64,000 nt of DNA from Deinococcus peraridilitoris DSM 19664 (GTDB lineage Bacteria; Deinococcota; Deinococci; Deinococcales; Deinococcaceae): positions 1-64,000 of the forward strand of contig NC_019790.1 in NCBI RefSeq assembly GCF_000317835.1. The letters are read 5' to 3'. The notes below the pieces were generated by a model. It was not told where the DNA came from. It did not search any database and saw only the letters and a list, made by a program, of their open reading frames with translations. A program made the position numbers and the translations under genes. Of the stretch, positions 29,588 to 39,189 are shown in pieces (the first letter of the stretch is position 1; each line of letters begins with the position of its first letter).

Positions 29588-30124
29588 AGAGGGTGCAGGG
29601 ACAGGCGGTGTATGCACTGGGGCTCTTAAACCGAGGGGCATCTGTGCGCTCCAAGCCTTTTCGTAGTTAGAGAGCAATACTCGACGTTCACGTCCTCGAA
29701 AATCGTCAGGTTGGGGTATACCCCAAATGGACTGTCAAGAGCAGAGTGAACGCGCGTCAGGATAGGCTTGTAATTTGGTTTCCCTGACACTGGCCGCCGA
29801 AGGTCTAAGATCTCAACCTGACGTCAGCAGTACAGCATAAGCAACGGCCAGCGTATCGGTACATCCGCGTCTCCTCTGTCGACCAGAAAACCAACCGTCC
29901 GCTCGAAGGCGCCACGCCAACTGCAAACTCGGTAACCATCCGCCCTGAAGGAATCTCTCTTCTCACGCCATCCGACAGCCGCGCCTGAACCTGCGGAGTG
30001 GACCGATTGCAGCACGATGACCATGAACGTGCCAGCGGCTGAAGAACGAGTATCCTGAGAGCGTTTCCCCCTTCCGAGAGGAGTGGCTCACCGCGGCCTT
30101 CACGCCGGGACGCCAGACGCGAAC
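29588..30124. other. Long intergenic region with palindromes
   Basis: About 540 bases between the divergent acetyltransferase and histidine kinase genes. It holds the 16-bp palindrome at 29711 and CTGACGTCAG at 29818-29827. I see no gene. Confidence 0.45.
29711..29726. repeat. TTGGGGTATACCCCAA palindrome, copy 3
   Basis: A perfect 16-bp palindrome. On the minus strand it continues as CCTGACG, exactly as at 4565-4586, so the shared unit is longer than the palindrome. It lies 125 bases upstream of the acetyltransferase start. Confidence 0.55.
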
Positions 30125-33100
30125 ATGACCCTGCCTCACGACCCGCTCGTTACCGACGCGCTCCTTCCACTCCTCGACGCGAGCCCGGACCCTACCTTCA
30201 CCTTGAACACGCAGGGGCGCTTCACGTACGCCAACCCCGCCACCGGGACGCTGCTTCACCGCTCGCCCCTGGAACTGATCGGTTGTTCGCTTGAGCAGGA
30301 CTTCCCTCACGCGTTCAGCGTGCATTGGCTCAAGGAGAGCCGCCGCGCTCGCGCGGAGGGCCGCAGTGTGGAGTATGAAGCTTACAGCCCTGCGTACGAA
30401 GGGTGGGTGCGGGTGCACGTCACGCCCAGCGCTGCTGGTCTGGCTGTCCGCCTTCAGAGCATCACCCAGCAGCAACGCGCCACGGCCTTGCAGAGCGTCA
30501 CCACCTCACTCGCGGAAACGCACAGTGCGGGTGACGTCGTCAAGGTGCTGGTTCAGCAGGCTGTCGCGGCGTCCGGCGCGTACATGGCGGCGCTCGTCGC
30601 GCCCACCCCTGACGGCGAGCACCTGCGCCTCGTGGATGAGCTTGGGTACCCGCCGGAACTCCGCGCGCGTTTCGAGCACTTCCCGCTCACGCTGGGCATC
30701 CCCCCATGCGACGCGGCCACGCAACGCAGCGCCATCTTCGTGAGCGGTGAAGACTTCGACCGGCAGTACCCCGCGACCATTGGCGTGCGCGCCGACCAGA
30801 CCCGCAGCCTCGCGTCCCTGCCACTGATCGTCGCGGGTGAACTGTGGGGAGTGCTGGCCCTCAGCTTCCAGGAAGCGCGCCGCTTCGGTGACTCGGAACG
30901 GCTGTTCTTGCAGACGCTGGTGCAGCAGTGCACGCAAGTCCTGGAACGCTTGAACGCCGACGCGCGCCTCCACGAGCAAACCGAGATCCTCCGAGCGCTG
31001 AACCGCGTCAACCAGACCATCTCCGCGGAACTCGACCTGAACCAGCTCGTGCAGGCCGTCACCGACGCCGGGGTGGAACTGACCGGCGCGCAGTTCGGGG
31101 CGTTCTTCTACAACACCGTTGGAGAGCAGCAGGAAGTCCTCACGCTGTACACCCTTTCGGGCGCTGCGCGAGAAGCCTTCGCGGGTTACCCGCTGCCGCG
31201 CATGACCCAGGTGTTCGGTCCGACGTTCGCCGGGGAAGGCGTCATCCGGGTGGCGGACATCACCCGCGACCCCCGCTACGGGCACAACGCCCCGCATTAC
31301 GGCATGCCCGCCGGTCACCTGCCCGTGCGCAGTTACCTCGCGGTGCCGGTCGTATCGCGCACTGGCGAAGTACCGGGCGCGTTGTTCTTCGGTCACGCCG
31401 AGCCGGGCGTGTTCACCGCGCAGGCGGAGCAGCTCGCGGTGGGCCTCGCGGCGCAGACGGCCATCGCCCTCGACAACGCGAGGTTGTTCCGGCAGGTGCA
31501 GGACAGCCATGCTCAGCTCGAACGGCGCGTCGAGGCGCGCACCCGCGAACTGGAAGAGCAACGCGTGGCGCTCGACGCCTTCGCGGCGTTCACGGAGCGT
31601 TCCGTCGCCACCAGTGACCCTCAGACCCTAGCGGGTCAGGCGGTGGAGGTGCTGCGCGCGACGCTGGGTGAGGTGAGCGTCGGGTATTACGAGCTGGAGG
31701 GGACGTTGTGGAAGGGACGCGTGCTGTCCGATAATGTTCCACCAGCCGTGGTCGCCGCGGCGAAGCAGGGGTTCCCTGCGGACCTGCCGAGCTTCGCGCG
31801 GGCGGTGAGCGAACGGCACGTGCTGTTCGTGGACGGGTGGAACGCTGAGCGTGAAAGGGCGGACAGCACGGACGTGTACGGCGCGGCTGCGTTCTGGCCG
31901 TACTTCGTTCACGGCGAACCCTTCGGGTTGTTTACCATGGCCTCGCCACACGCACGCGCTTGGTCGCCACGGGCACGCGCGGTCTTCCAGTCGGTGGCGC
32001 GCAGCCTCAGCCTTGCATTCGAACGCGCTGAGCAGACCACACGACTCGCGGAGCAGAACGCGGAACTGGCGATACGCACGCAAGCCCTGGAAGCCTTCGC
32101 GCAACTCACGCGTGACCTCACGCTGGACGCGGACCGCTACACCCTCGTTCGAAAAGCGCAGGAGATCGTGCTGTCCCTGCTGCCTGAAGGGTACGCGGTG
32201 TACTGGGAGCGTGAAGGGAACCAGTGGCGCCAGAAATCCCAGGTGGGTGACCTCCAGAGCGACGAACTGCAACGCCAGGTGGACGCCGGCCTACCCTACT
32301 TCGAGACACGCACCGTCCGCCTTCCCTTCGAATCAGGGGAGCCACTCTACCAGGATGAGTACGACAAGCACCACGACAACCTGGAAAGCACGGTCGGTCA
32401 TATCAGCACGACCGCGTCCCTGCCGATCAAGGTGGGTGGCACGGTACTCGGGGTGATCGTGCTGGGATTGTTCGACCAGCGTGGCTGGACCGCCACGGAC
32501 CGCGCGCTGCTCGACACGGTCATGCGCAGCTTGAGCCTCACGCTGGAAGGCGCGACCAGCGCCCGCGCGCTCCAGGAACGCACGGCGCAGTTGGAGCGGA
32601 GTAACGCGGAGCTGGAGAAGTTCGCGTTCGTGGCGTCGCATGACCTGCAAGAACCCCTGCGCACCATCGCGTCATTCAGTGAGCTGATCAACCGCCGGTA
32701 CCAGGACGTGCTGGACGAGCCAGGCCGCAAGTACCTTTCGTTGGTCACGCGCAGCGCCGAGCGAATGAAGGGGCTGATTGATGAGCTGTTGGTCTTCTCA
32801 CGCCTCAACACCATCAAGGAACCACTCGTACCCGTTCCAGCCGAGGAACCGCTGCGGGAGGCGCTCGCCAGGCTGCACGGCCTGATCGAGCTCAGCGGTG
32901 CGAGCATCACGTACGGTGAACTGCCGGTGGTGCTTGGCGCACCCTCGGAACTCACGCAGCTCTTCCAGAACCTGATCGGCAACGCCATGAAGTTCCGCAA
33001 GCCGGACGTGAAGCCGGAAATTACCGTCATGGCTCAGCTTGAAGGTCAGCAGTGGCATTTCGAGGTGCGGGACAACGGACTTGGCTTCGAGCCGAAGTAT

Positions 33101-33286
33101 GCAGAGCGGATCTTCCAGATTTTCCAGCGTCTTCACTTGCGTGAACAGTACGAGGGGACGGGGATGGGCCTCGCGATCGTCAGGAAAGTGCTGGAGCATC
33201 ACGGGGGCCGGGTGTGGGCGGAGTCAGAACCGGGTGTAGGCAGTCAGTTTCACTTCACGATCCCCGCGGTGGAGGGTGACGCGTGA
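30125..33286 (+). CDS. Multi-GAF hybrid-sensor histidine kinase
   Basis: A 1053-residue cytoplasmic kinase without membrane segments. Order: PAS (DASPDPTFTLNTQGRFTYAN, 1-115), GAF (about 120-290), a second GAF (LNQLVQAVTDAGVELTGAQF, 300-460), a coiled coil (RRVEARTRELEEQRVALDAF), two more GAF-like domains (475-820), then the kinase core. The H-box is FVASHDLQEPLRTIASFSEL (His about 838), the N-box FQNLIGNAMKF, G1 DNGLGF and G2 GTGMGLAIV. The H-box is of the phytochrome-like type. The start is uncertain; a GTG at 30083 is also open. The stop overlaps the response-regulator start (GTGA), so the two form a pair. It shares its C-terminal GAF pair and core with the kinase at 34014. Confidence 0.88.
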   Translation: MTLPHDPLVTDALLPLLDASPDPTFTLNTQGRFTYANPATGTLLHRSPLELIGCSLEQDFPHAFSVHWLKESRRARAEGRSVEYEAYSPAYEGWVRVHVTPSAAGLAVRLQSITQQQRATALQSVTTSLAETHSAGDVVKVLVQQAVAASGAYMAALVAPTPDGEHLRLVDELGYPPELRARFEHFPLTLGIPPCDAATQRSAIFVSGEDFDRQYPATIGVRADQTRSLASLPLIVAGELWGVLALSFQEARRFGDSERLFLQTLVQQCTQVLERLNADARLHEQTEILRALNRVNQTISAELDLNQLVQAVTDAGVELTGAQFGAFFYNTVGEQQEVLTLYTLSGAAREAFAGYPLPRMTQVFGPTFAGEGVIRVADITRDPRYGHNAPHYGMPAGHLPVRSYLAVPVVSRTGEVPGALFFGHAEPGVFTAQAEQLAVGLAAQTAIALDNARLFRQVQDSHAQLERRVEARTRELEEQRVALDAFAAFTERSVATSDPQTLAGQAVEVLRATLGEVSVGYYELEGTLWKGRVLSDNVPPAVVAAAKQGFPADLPSFARAVSERHVLFVDGWNAERERADSTDVYGAAAFWPYFVHGEPFGLFTMASPHARAWSPRARAVFQSVARSLSLAFERAEQTTRLAEQNAELAIRTQALEAFAQLTRDLTLDADRYTLVRKAQEIVLSLLPEGYAVYWEREGNQWRQKSQVGDLQSDELQRQVDAGLPYFETRTVRLPFESGEPLYQDEYDKHHDNLESTVGHISTTASLPIKVGGTVLGVIVLGLFDQRGWTATDRALLDTVMRSLSLTLEGATSARALQERTAQLERSNAELEKFAFVASHDLQEPLRTIASFSELINRRYQDVLDEPGRKYLSLVTRSAERMKGLIDELLVFSRLNTIKEPLVPVPAEEPLREALARLHGLIELSGASITYGELPVVLGAPSELTQLFQNLIGNAMKFRKPDVKPEITVMAQLEGQQWHFEVRDNGLGFEPKYAERIFQIFQRLHLREQYEGTGMGLAIVRKVLEHHGGRVWAESEPGVGSQFHFTIPAVEGDA

Positions 33287-33765
33287 CCGGGGCCGTTCAG
33301 GTCCTGCTGGTGGAGGACAACGAGGCGGACGTGCTGCTGGTTGAAGAGGCACTCGTGGATTTCCAGCCGGCCGTGCAACTCCGCGTCACTCGGGGCGGTG
33401 AAGAAGCGCTGGAGCACTTGCGGGCGTGTGCTGCGCAACCTGCACTGATTCCGCGCTTCGTGTTGCTCGACGCGAACATGCCCCGGATGAACGCGGTGGA
33501 ACTCCTGACGGAACTGCGGCGGGATCCTCACCTCGTGACGCTGCCGGTGGTCGTGTACAGCAGCTCCAGCAGTCCGTTGGACGCCCGGCGGGTGTATCAG
33601 GTGGGCGCGAACGCCTACGTCGCGAAGCCAGTGAGTCTGGATGACTTCATGCAGGTGCTGAGGAGCACGCTGAGATTCTGGTGCTCGACCGTGCCAGTCG
33701 CGATGGACTCGGGTGACGGTGAGGAGCATCAATCGGGTCATTCAGTTCGGCTGAGTTCAAGTTGA
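33283..33765 (+). CDS. Single-domain response regulator (Rcp1-like)
   Basis: A 160-residue receiver: LLVEDNEADVLLVEEAL at the N terminus (acidic pocket Glu11-Asp12), phosphorylated Asp63 in FVLLDANMPRMN, Ser in VVVYSSSSSP and Lys in AYVAKPVSLDDF. It lacks an output domain, like the Rcp1 partners of phytochrome-type kinases. The GTG start overlaps the kinase stop. The last 30 residues are a non-conserved tail. Confidence 0.9.
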   Translation: MTGAVQVLLVEDNEADVLLVEEALVDFQPAVQLRVTRGGEEALEHLRACAAQPALIPRFVLLDANMPRMNAVELLTELRRDPHLVTLPVVVYSSSSSPLDARRVYQVGANAYVAKPVSLDDFMQVLRSTLRFWCSTVPVAMDSGDGEEHQSGHSVRLSSS

Positions 33766-33935
33766 TGTGCGTGCGGCAGCGAGCAGCCGGCTGATGGTCG
33801 CGGGGTGCACGTTGAAGAGCCGCGCGGCGTCGGCGGGCGTGTAGCGGCCTTCGCGGACAGCGTTGACGATCTCCTGTTGTTGGTGCGGCTTGAGCTTGGG
33901 GCGTCGTCCGCCGACGCGGCCCTCGGCGCGCGGCC
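33757..33935 (-). pseudogene. Serine resolvase C-terminal fragment
   Basis: About 58 codons: GRRPKLKPHQQQEIVNAVRE, GRYTPADAARLFNVHPATIS, RLLAAARTST. This is the DNA-binding helix-turn-helix of a Tn3/Hin-type resolvase. The catalytic N-terminal domain is gone. It lies between the convergent ends of two paralogous kinase genes. Confidence 0.7.
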
Positions 33936-34013
33936 GCCAGACCGGCCGCTGAGACAGGGTATTCCCTGATAGCGAGGCCGCAGCCAAGTGCACGCCAACC
34001 CACCTCATACCGA

Positions 34014-36578
34014 TCAGGACGCCTCACCTGGCTGCTTGGGCAACGAGAACCCGAACACCGCGCCGCCTTCCGCCGGACGCTCCGCGAACACCGTCCCGCC
34101 ATGCCGGCCGATGATGCGCCGCACGTTCGCCAGACCCACCCCCGTCCCTTCAAACTCATCCTCACGATGCAAGCGCTGAAACACCCCGAATAACCTGTCC
34201 TGGTAGCGCGGATCGAAGCCCACCCCGTTATCCTTCACGAACACTACCCACTCGCGCTTGCGTTCCTCCGACCACACCTCGATGTGCGCCATCTCACGCG
34301 GCCTGCTGTACTTCAGCGCGTTGGACAGCAGGTTCATCATCACCTGCCGCAGCATCTCCGCGTCCCCCGCCACGAGGGGCAAGCGCGCCACATCCCAGCG
34401 CACGTCCCGCCCCGCCACGTCCGGTTCGAGTTCCTGCTGTACGCTGCGCACCACCGCGTCCAGATCCACCAGGCTTGACTGCATCGGCAGTTGGCCCAGC
34501 CGTGACAGACCAAGCATCGCGTCGATCAAGGTGTTCATACGGACCGCCGCTTGATCCACCACCGTCAGGTACCGGGTGCTCTTCTCATCCAGCTGACCGC
34601 TGAGGGACCGACGCAGCAGCTGATTGAAGCCGATGATGTGCCGCACCGGGGTGCGCAAGTCATGCGAGACGCTGTACGTGAATGCTTCGAGTTCCTCGTT
34701 CGCGAGGCCGAGCTTCCGGCGTTCCTCGCTGAGTCGCGCGACGCCCTCAGCCCGTTCGAGCGCCAGCCCCAGGCTGTGCACGGCCGTCGCCAGCACCGCG
34801 CGCGCCACGGGTGACCATGGCCGCGGCGGACCGAACAACCCCACGGCGAACACGCCGCGCACCTTTCCGTCCACCAGCACCGGCAACGTCGCGGTCGTGC
34901 CGATATGCCGGAACGCTTCGGGCAGCTGGTCAGTGTGCGGATCGTAAGCGTCCTGGTAGTACGCTTCGCGCGTCTCGAACGGCACGCGCAGGTTCCGCGC
35001 CGTGCGGTACGGCAAGCCGGCGTGCAGCGTGCGCGCGAGGGCCTCGTCGCGCAGATCACCCGATTGCACTTTGAGACGCCAGGTGTCCCCGTCGAGTTCG
35101 TGGTACGCGCCGACGCTGTCGGGCAGCAGCGACAGCACGATGTCCTGCGCGCCCTTGACGAGCGCCAGCGGATCGGCTTCCAGCGCGAGTTCACGTGTGA
35201 GCGTCTCGAAGGCCTGCAAGGCAAGGGTGCGGCTTTCGAGCTGTTCGACGTAGCTGGCCAGCTGGGTGTTCTGCTCGTACAGGCGCGCGGCGTGCGCGGC
35301 GCGTTCCATCGCGAGGTGCAAGCCGTGACAGACGGCGCGCAGCAGCGCCTTTTCCCGTTCGGACCACGCGCGTGCCTCCTGCGTGCCCGCAGCGAGCATG
35401 GCGCGCGGTATGCCGTCGATCAGCAGCGGCATCAAGGCGACCGCGCCGTACTCGCGGGTGCTGGCGACGTGGTTGGCGTCGGCGTTCCAGCCGTCCACGA
35501 ACAACGGCCCTCGCGACTGTACTGCCTGCGCGAAGTTCGGTGCGCTGAACGGAATGCCCGCGCGAATCTCCGCCACCACTTCGGGGATGATGTCGTCTGA
35601 CCAGACTCGCGCCTGCCAGAGTTCTCCCTCGGGTTCGTAGTATGCGACGCTCAGATGCGTGAGGTTGGCACGCACTACCCGCACGGCCTGCGCGGCCAGC
35701 CTGAGCGGATCGGTTTCGCTGCCGACCGCCTCGGTGAACGCCACGAAGGCGTCGAGTGCCGCGCGTTCCTCGTCGAGTTGTCGGGTACGTTCACGCACGC
35801 GCTCTTCGAGGGTGGCGCGCAAAGCGTCGTTCGCGACTTGCGCGGCGTGCCGTTCGCTGACATCCCGGGAGACGGCGAGCAGGTGCGTGACGTGCCCGTC
35901 CGGGTCGCGGAGCGGGGACACCGTCACGGTCCACCACTTCAAGGTGCCTTTGAAGGTCTCGGCGGCCGCTTCGAAAGTCACGCGCTCTCCGGCGCGTGCA
36001 GCGTTCAGGGCCGCTTCGACGGTGGGGCGGGTGTCCTCCGCCCAGAAGGACGGCCACAACAGGTTCGCGCAGGCGTTGAAGTCGTCGACTTCCGTCGCGG
36101 CGCGCCCACCTTCATTCATGCTGAGCAGGCGCGCGTCGAGGTCGAGGATTTTGATGCAGTCGGCGTTGACGTCGACGAGGTGTTGCAGGGTCGCCTGCTG
36201 ATGCTGCGCGTGCTTGAGTTCGTGGATGGGCGTGCCGGTCAGCAGCCACCGGGGCTGGTCGGGCTGTTCGGAGGTCAGGGGCTGGGCGTGCAGGCGGTAC
36301 CAGTGGGGCTGATCGTGCGCGTCGAGGATTCGTACTTCGAGAGCCGCGGGTTCCCCCGTCAGCCAGTGCTGAACGCGGGGCTGGTCATCGGGGTGCACCA
36401 GGGTCTGCCAGCTGGTCGTGCTGGAGGCCATGAGATTATGAAAGACTGCGTTCCCCCAGGTGATGTGGCCGGCACTGTTGACCGTCCAGAGGAGAAGCGG
36501 AACCGCGTCAAGCAGGCTGGCCGAATCGAGGGGTACCGAGGTGGGCAGTGTGCCACCCTGTAAATCAGAATTGTTCAC
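34014..36578 (-). CDS. PAS-GAF histidine kinase, paralogue
   Basis: An 854-residue soluble kinase. Two PAS domains (LLWTVNSAGHITWGN; VDVNADCIKILDLDARLLSM, up to about 270), a coiled coil (EERVRERTRQLDEERAALDA), two GAF-like domains (280-620) and the core. The H-box is TYSVSHDLRTPVRHIIGFNQ (His about 637), N-box LLSNALKY, G1 DNGVGFDP and G2 GTGVGLANV. The GAF pair (for example FVDGWNAD, and DIVLSLLPDSVGAYHELDGD) matches that of the kinase at 30125, so one arose from the other by duplication and domain exchange. The GTG start overlaps the stop of the resolvase gene (GTGA). No response regulator follows it. Confidence 0.85.
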   Translation of the reverse strand: MNNSDLQGGTLPTSVPLDSASLLDAVPLLLWTVNSAGHITWGNAVFHNLMASSTTSWQTLVHPDDQPRVQHWLTGEPAALEVRILDAHDQPHWYRLHAQPLTSEQPDQPRWLLTGTPIHELKHAQHQQATLQHLVDVNADCIKILDLDARLLSMNEGGRAATEVDDFNACANLLWPSFWAEDTRPTVEAALNAARAGERVTFEAAAETFKGTLKWWTVTVSPLRDPDGHVTHLLAVSRDVSERHAAQVANDALRATLEERVRERTRQLDEERAALDAFVAFTEAVGSETDPLRLAAQAVRVVRANLTHLSVAYYEPEGELWQARVWSDDIIPEVVAEIRAGIPFSAPNFAQAVQSRGPLFVDGWNADANHVASTREYGAVALMPLLIDGIPRAMLAAGTQEARAWSEREKALLRAVCHGLHLAMERAAHAARLYEQNTQLASYVEQLESRTLALQAFETLTRELALEADPLALVKGAQDIVLSLLPDSVGAYHELDGDTWRLKVQSGDLRDEALARTLHAGLPYRTARNLRVPFETREAYYQDAYDPHTDQLPEAFRHIGTTATLPVLVDGKVRGVFAVGLFGPPRPWSPVARAVLATAVHSLGLALERAEGVARLSEERRKLGLANEELEAFTYSVSHDLRTPVRHIIGFNQLLRRSLSGQLDEKSTRYLTVVDQAAVRMNTLIDAMLGLSRLGQLPMQSSLVDLDAVVRSVQQELEPDVAGRDVRWDVARLPLVAGDAEMLRQVMMNLLSNALKYSRPREMAHIEVWSEERKREWVVFVKDNGVGFDPRYQDRLFGVFQRLHREDEFEGTGVGLANVRRIIGRHGGTVFAERPAEGGAVFGFSLPKQPGEAS

Positions 36579-37192
36579 GGGCGAGTCCCTCTGACCTCAG
36601 CAGCACGACCTTCGAAAGGGACTGTCATGGCGCGGTGTCGTTTGATGACACGCGCGATTGTGGTGGGGTTCACGCCGTACAGGCGGGCCGCTTCCGCGGC
36701 GGTGAGGTCGCCCGCGCTGACCCGCCGGATGATGTCTTGGCGTTGCGCTTCGCTGAGCTTGCTGGGTCGGCCGAACTTCACGCCTTTGGCGCGCGCGGCC
36801 TTGATTCCGGCGTGGGTGCGTTCGCGCAAGTTGGCGCGTTCCAGCTGTGCGAATACCCCGATGAGTTGCATCATCGCTTCCCCGGCGGGGGTACTGGTGT
36901 CGATGGGCTCGGTAAGGGATTTGAGCCTTGCTCCGCGTGCTTTGATCATTTCCATGATGCGGACGAGGTCGGCGAGGCTGCGTGAAAGCCGGTCGACCTT
37001 CCAGACGACCACGATGTCACCTTCGCGCAGGAACTCCAGCATGCGGTGAAGTTCCGGGCGGTCCCAGCGGCCGCCGCTGGCCGTCTCCTGGTAGACCTTG
37101 AGGACTCCGGCTCCCTTGAGGGCGTCGAGTTGAAGATCAGTGGTCTGGTCGTCAGTACTGACGCGGGCGTAGCCGATGAGGGTTCCGGGCAT
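36575..37192 (-). CDS. Serine resolvase/invertase
   Basis: A 205-residue small serine recombinase, intact. The catalytic Ser is in LIGYARVSTDDQTTDLQLDA, the Arg pair in VVWKVDRLSRSLADLVRIME, helix E is around ERANLRERTHAGIKAARAKG, and the C-terminal helix-turn-helix is SEAQRQDIIRRVSAGDLTAA, EAARLYGVNPTTIARVIKRH. It could resolve plasmid multimers or transposon cointegrates. Its stop overlaps the start of the histidine kinase gene, an unusual pairing. Confidence 0.9.
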   Translation of the reverse strand: MPGTLIGYARVSTDDQTTDLQLDALKGAGVLKVYQETASGGRWDRPELHRMLEFLREGDIVVVWKVDRLSRSLADLVRIMEMIKARGARLKSLTEPIDTSTPAGEAMMQLIGVFAQLERANLRERTHAGIKAARAKGVKFGRPSKLSEAQRQDIIRRVSAGDLTAAEAARLYGVNPTTIARVIKRHRAMTVPFEGRAAEVRGTRP

Positions 37193-37320
37193 GACAAAAG
37201 TCTATGGCCTGAAGAATGATTTTTGCGGCAGACTTTCCTAATGCAGGAACGCTGAGTTCATCACGAACTCGCCTTTGCCGCGAAACCCTTCGTTTTCGCA
37301 AATCCAACAGTTCAGCAATC

Positions 37321-37362
37321 GTAACTACTCAGCACGAGATCGATCTCGTGCTGAGTAGTTAC
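37321..37362. repeat. 42-bp perfect palindrome
   Basis: A 21-base arm beginning GTAACTACTCAGCACGAG and ending ATC is followed with no spacer by its exact reverse complement. It lies 130 bases upstream of the resolvase gene and 40 bases from the IS3 element. There is no U tract on either side, so it is not a typical terminator. It may be a recombination (res-like) site, a pair of abutted transposon ends or a cruciform. Confidence 0.8.
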
Positions 37363-37446
37363 AATTTTCATCGTCAGGATAAATGCTGGTCAGAATGGGT
37401 GGTCCCCATTGAGTGGTCCAGCTGGATGTAGAGGAAAGGCCCTGTG

Positions 37447-38316
37447 TTACGCTACCACCTTCAACTCAGCTTGCTGAGCCTCCCAGCGCCGCCTGAATTC
37501 CAGCGGCGCCAGATACTGCAAGGCGGAATGTGGCCGCTCCTCGTTATAGAAGCGCTGGAAGGCCCCCGAGACCACCTTGGCCTCCAGCAGGCTGCTGAAC
37601 ACCTCGCGGTTCAGGCACTCCTCCCGAAACCGAGCATGGAAGCTCTCTGAGAAGCCGTTCTGCCAGGGTTTCCCTGGCTCGATGTAACGCGCCCTTGTGC
37701 CTGACACGCCCAGCCAGATCTGCAAGTCATGCGCAATAAACTCCGGCCCGTTGTCGCTCCGCAGGTACACCGGCACGCCCCGCAAGGTCATCACCCGTTC
37801 GAGCACCTCCTGCACATCCTTCGACGTAAACGACACACCCACCTCCAGGGCCAGGCATTCCCGCGTGAACTGATCCACCAGGGTCAGGAACTTCAGTTTC
37901 TGCCCACCGCTGATCTCGTCGAATACAAAGTCGTACGACCACACGTGATTCGGGTACTCCGCCCGCTCTGGGACACTATTTCCCGTTCTGAGCCTCTTCC
38001 TCTTGACTGCTGGCTTTCTGATCAACTGCTCGTGCTTCCAGATCCGGTGCACCCGTTTGCGGTTCACCTGCCAGCGTTCCTGGCGCAGCACCACGTGAAT
38101 CCCCCGGTACCCGTAGGTCGGGTATTGCTCCGCGAGTGCGCGTATTCGTGCCGTCAGTGCCGCCGTGCTCGGTGATCTCGGCTTGTTCTGGTACCTCAAG
38201 CTGGAGCGGTGCATGCCCAGCAACTGCGCTGCCCTGCGCTGCGACACCCCCTGCTGCATGAGTAGCTTGCCCACCTGGCGCTGCTCTTTGGGCTTTAAAA
38301 CTTTTTTCGGACCACT
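37447..38316 (-). CDS. IS3 OrfB integrase (made by -1 frameshift)
   Basis: The frame entered after the slip reads KKVLKPKEQRQVGKLLMQQG and carries an rve integrase core: first Asp in HVWSYDFVFDEISGGQKLKF, second in VPVYLRSDNGPEFIAHDLQI, and Glu in GFSESFHARFREECLNREVF (DDE with 35-residue spacing). The product is the OrfAB fusion of about 370 residues. All frames are intact, so the element may be active. Confidence 0.88.
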   Translation of the reverse strand, partial: SGPKKVLKPKEQRQVGKLLMQQGVSQRRAAQLLGMHRSSLRYQNKPRSPSTAALTARIRALAEQYPTYGYRGIHVVLRQERWQVNRKRVHRIWKHEQLIRKPAVKRKRLRTGNSVPERAEYPNHVWSYDFVFDEISGGQKLKFLTLVDQFTRECLALEVGVSFTSKDVQEVLERVMTLRGVPVYLRSDNGPEFIAHDLQIWLGVSGTRARYIEPGKPWQNGFSESFHARFREECLNREVFSSLLEAKVVSGAFQRFYNEERPHSALQYLAPLEFRRRWEAQQAELKVVA

Positions 38317-38564
38317 ACCTTCATGGCGCTGTTCTCCAGCGTCAGTTGCCCCACCAGCTTCAGCAAGCGGGCATTCTCGGCTTCGAGCTGCTTCAGTCTC
38401 TTGAGGTCCTGCACGTCGCTGCCCGCGTACCTGTTGCGCAATTTGTAGAAGGTCGCGTCGCTGATCCCATACTCCCGGCACAGCGCCTCCACCGTTTTCT
38501 TGCCCTTCTCGGCTTCCCGCAGTAACTGAATGGTTTGCTCGTCACTCAACTTGCTCTTCGGCAT
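38295..38564 (-). CDS. IS3 OrfA
   Basis: An 89-residue helix-turn-helix/leucine-zipper protein: KSKLSDEQTIQLLREAEKGK, VEALCREYGISDATFYKLRN and a zipper LKRLKQLEAENARLLKLVGQ. It ends VVVRKKF. The zero-frame A AAA AAG before the stop allows a -1 shift into orfB. Confidence 0.9.
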   Translation of the reverse strand: MPKSKLSDEQTIQLLREAEKGKKTVEALCREYGISDATFYKLRNRYAGSDVQDLKRLKQLEAENARLLKLVGQLTLENSAMKVVVRKKF

Positions 38565-38634
38565 GGATCCATCCTCCCTTTTCCGCGGCCGTATCCTCTC
38601 CTTTCAGCTGGACCACTTCTCAGGGGGCAGACCA

Positions 38635-39189
38635 TCCAATCTGCTTCGGCCCGCCGTAGGCCGCCCAGTCTCGGTTCATCGCACAACCGCCGGTGAAGTT
38701 ATGCTCATTGGCCGGACGAATGTCGTACTTGGCAATCTTGCCGTTGAGCGTGCTCCAGGCATGCAGCTTGAAGCCGTAGACCGGGCCAGAGGTACTGAAG
38801 CCGTACTGGGCACCCCTGAATTTGCAACGAGGCGCACGCTTGAAGGTGCAGACCGGGAGCGGTTCGGAATCGACGGTCACGAACTCCAGTGCTTCGACTT
38901 CTGTGGCGAGCCCTTCGATCACGGGCGTCAGCCGACTCAGCCTAAGGCATGCTTGGACCTCTGACGGGAAGTGCGGGAAGTGGTTGCGCTTCAGGAAGCC
39001 CCACCAGCGGCTGAAGTACGGCACCTTATGCAGCCGTTGGAGCAAGGCAACAGCGATCAGCTCGGCATCGCTGATCTTCTCGTGTGCATGGAGCAGCTTG
39101 TAGGGCATCTGTGGCGTCAGCCAGCGGGTAAGTTGTTGAAAAGCCTGTACCAGGGGGAGTAAACTGAGATCGGGACGGCCCATAGACAC
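38635..39189 (-). pseudogene. IS982-like transposase truncated by IS3
   Basis: About 185 codons of a DDE transposase: [40 protein letters not shown], the first catalytic Asp in [20 protein letters not shown] and [20 protein letters not shown]. The frame ends in the IS3 terminus after [12 protein letters not shown]. The rest of the gene does not reappear beyond the IS3 element, so a deletion followed insertion. The family assignment is approximate. Confidence 0.65.

Larger units (their letters stand above)
37400..38634 (-). mobile_element. IS3-family (IS150 group) insertion sequence
   Basis: About 1.23 kb. Inverted repeats share TGGTC, CCCC, TGAG and GTGGTCCAGCTG in the same order at both ends. 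It holds overlapping orfA and orfB frames joined by a slippery A AAA AAG. Its right end cuts an IS982-like transposase. No 3-bp duplication is obvious. Confidence 0.8.

Noticed and set aside
29711..29726. GGGGTATACCCC as a CsoR copper-repressor site
   Set aside because: CsoR-type sites have the C and G runs in the opposite order (TACCC, spacer, GGGTA). No copper gene is adjacent.
38635..39189. An intact IS982-like transposase
   Set aside because: The frame stops at the IS3 terminus and the rest of the gene is not present on the other side.
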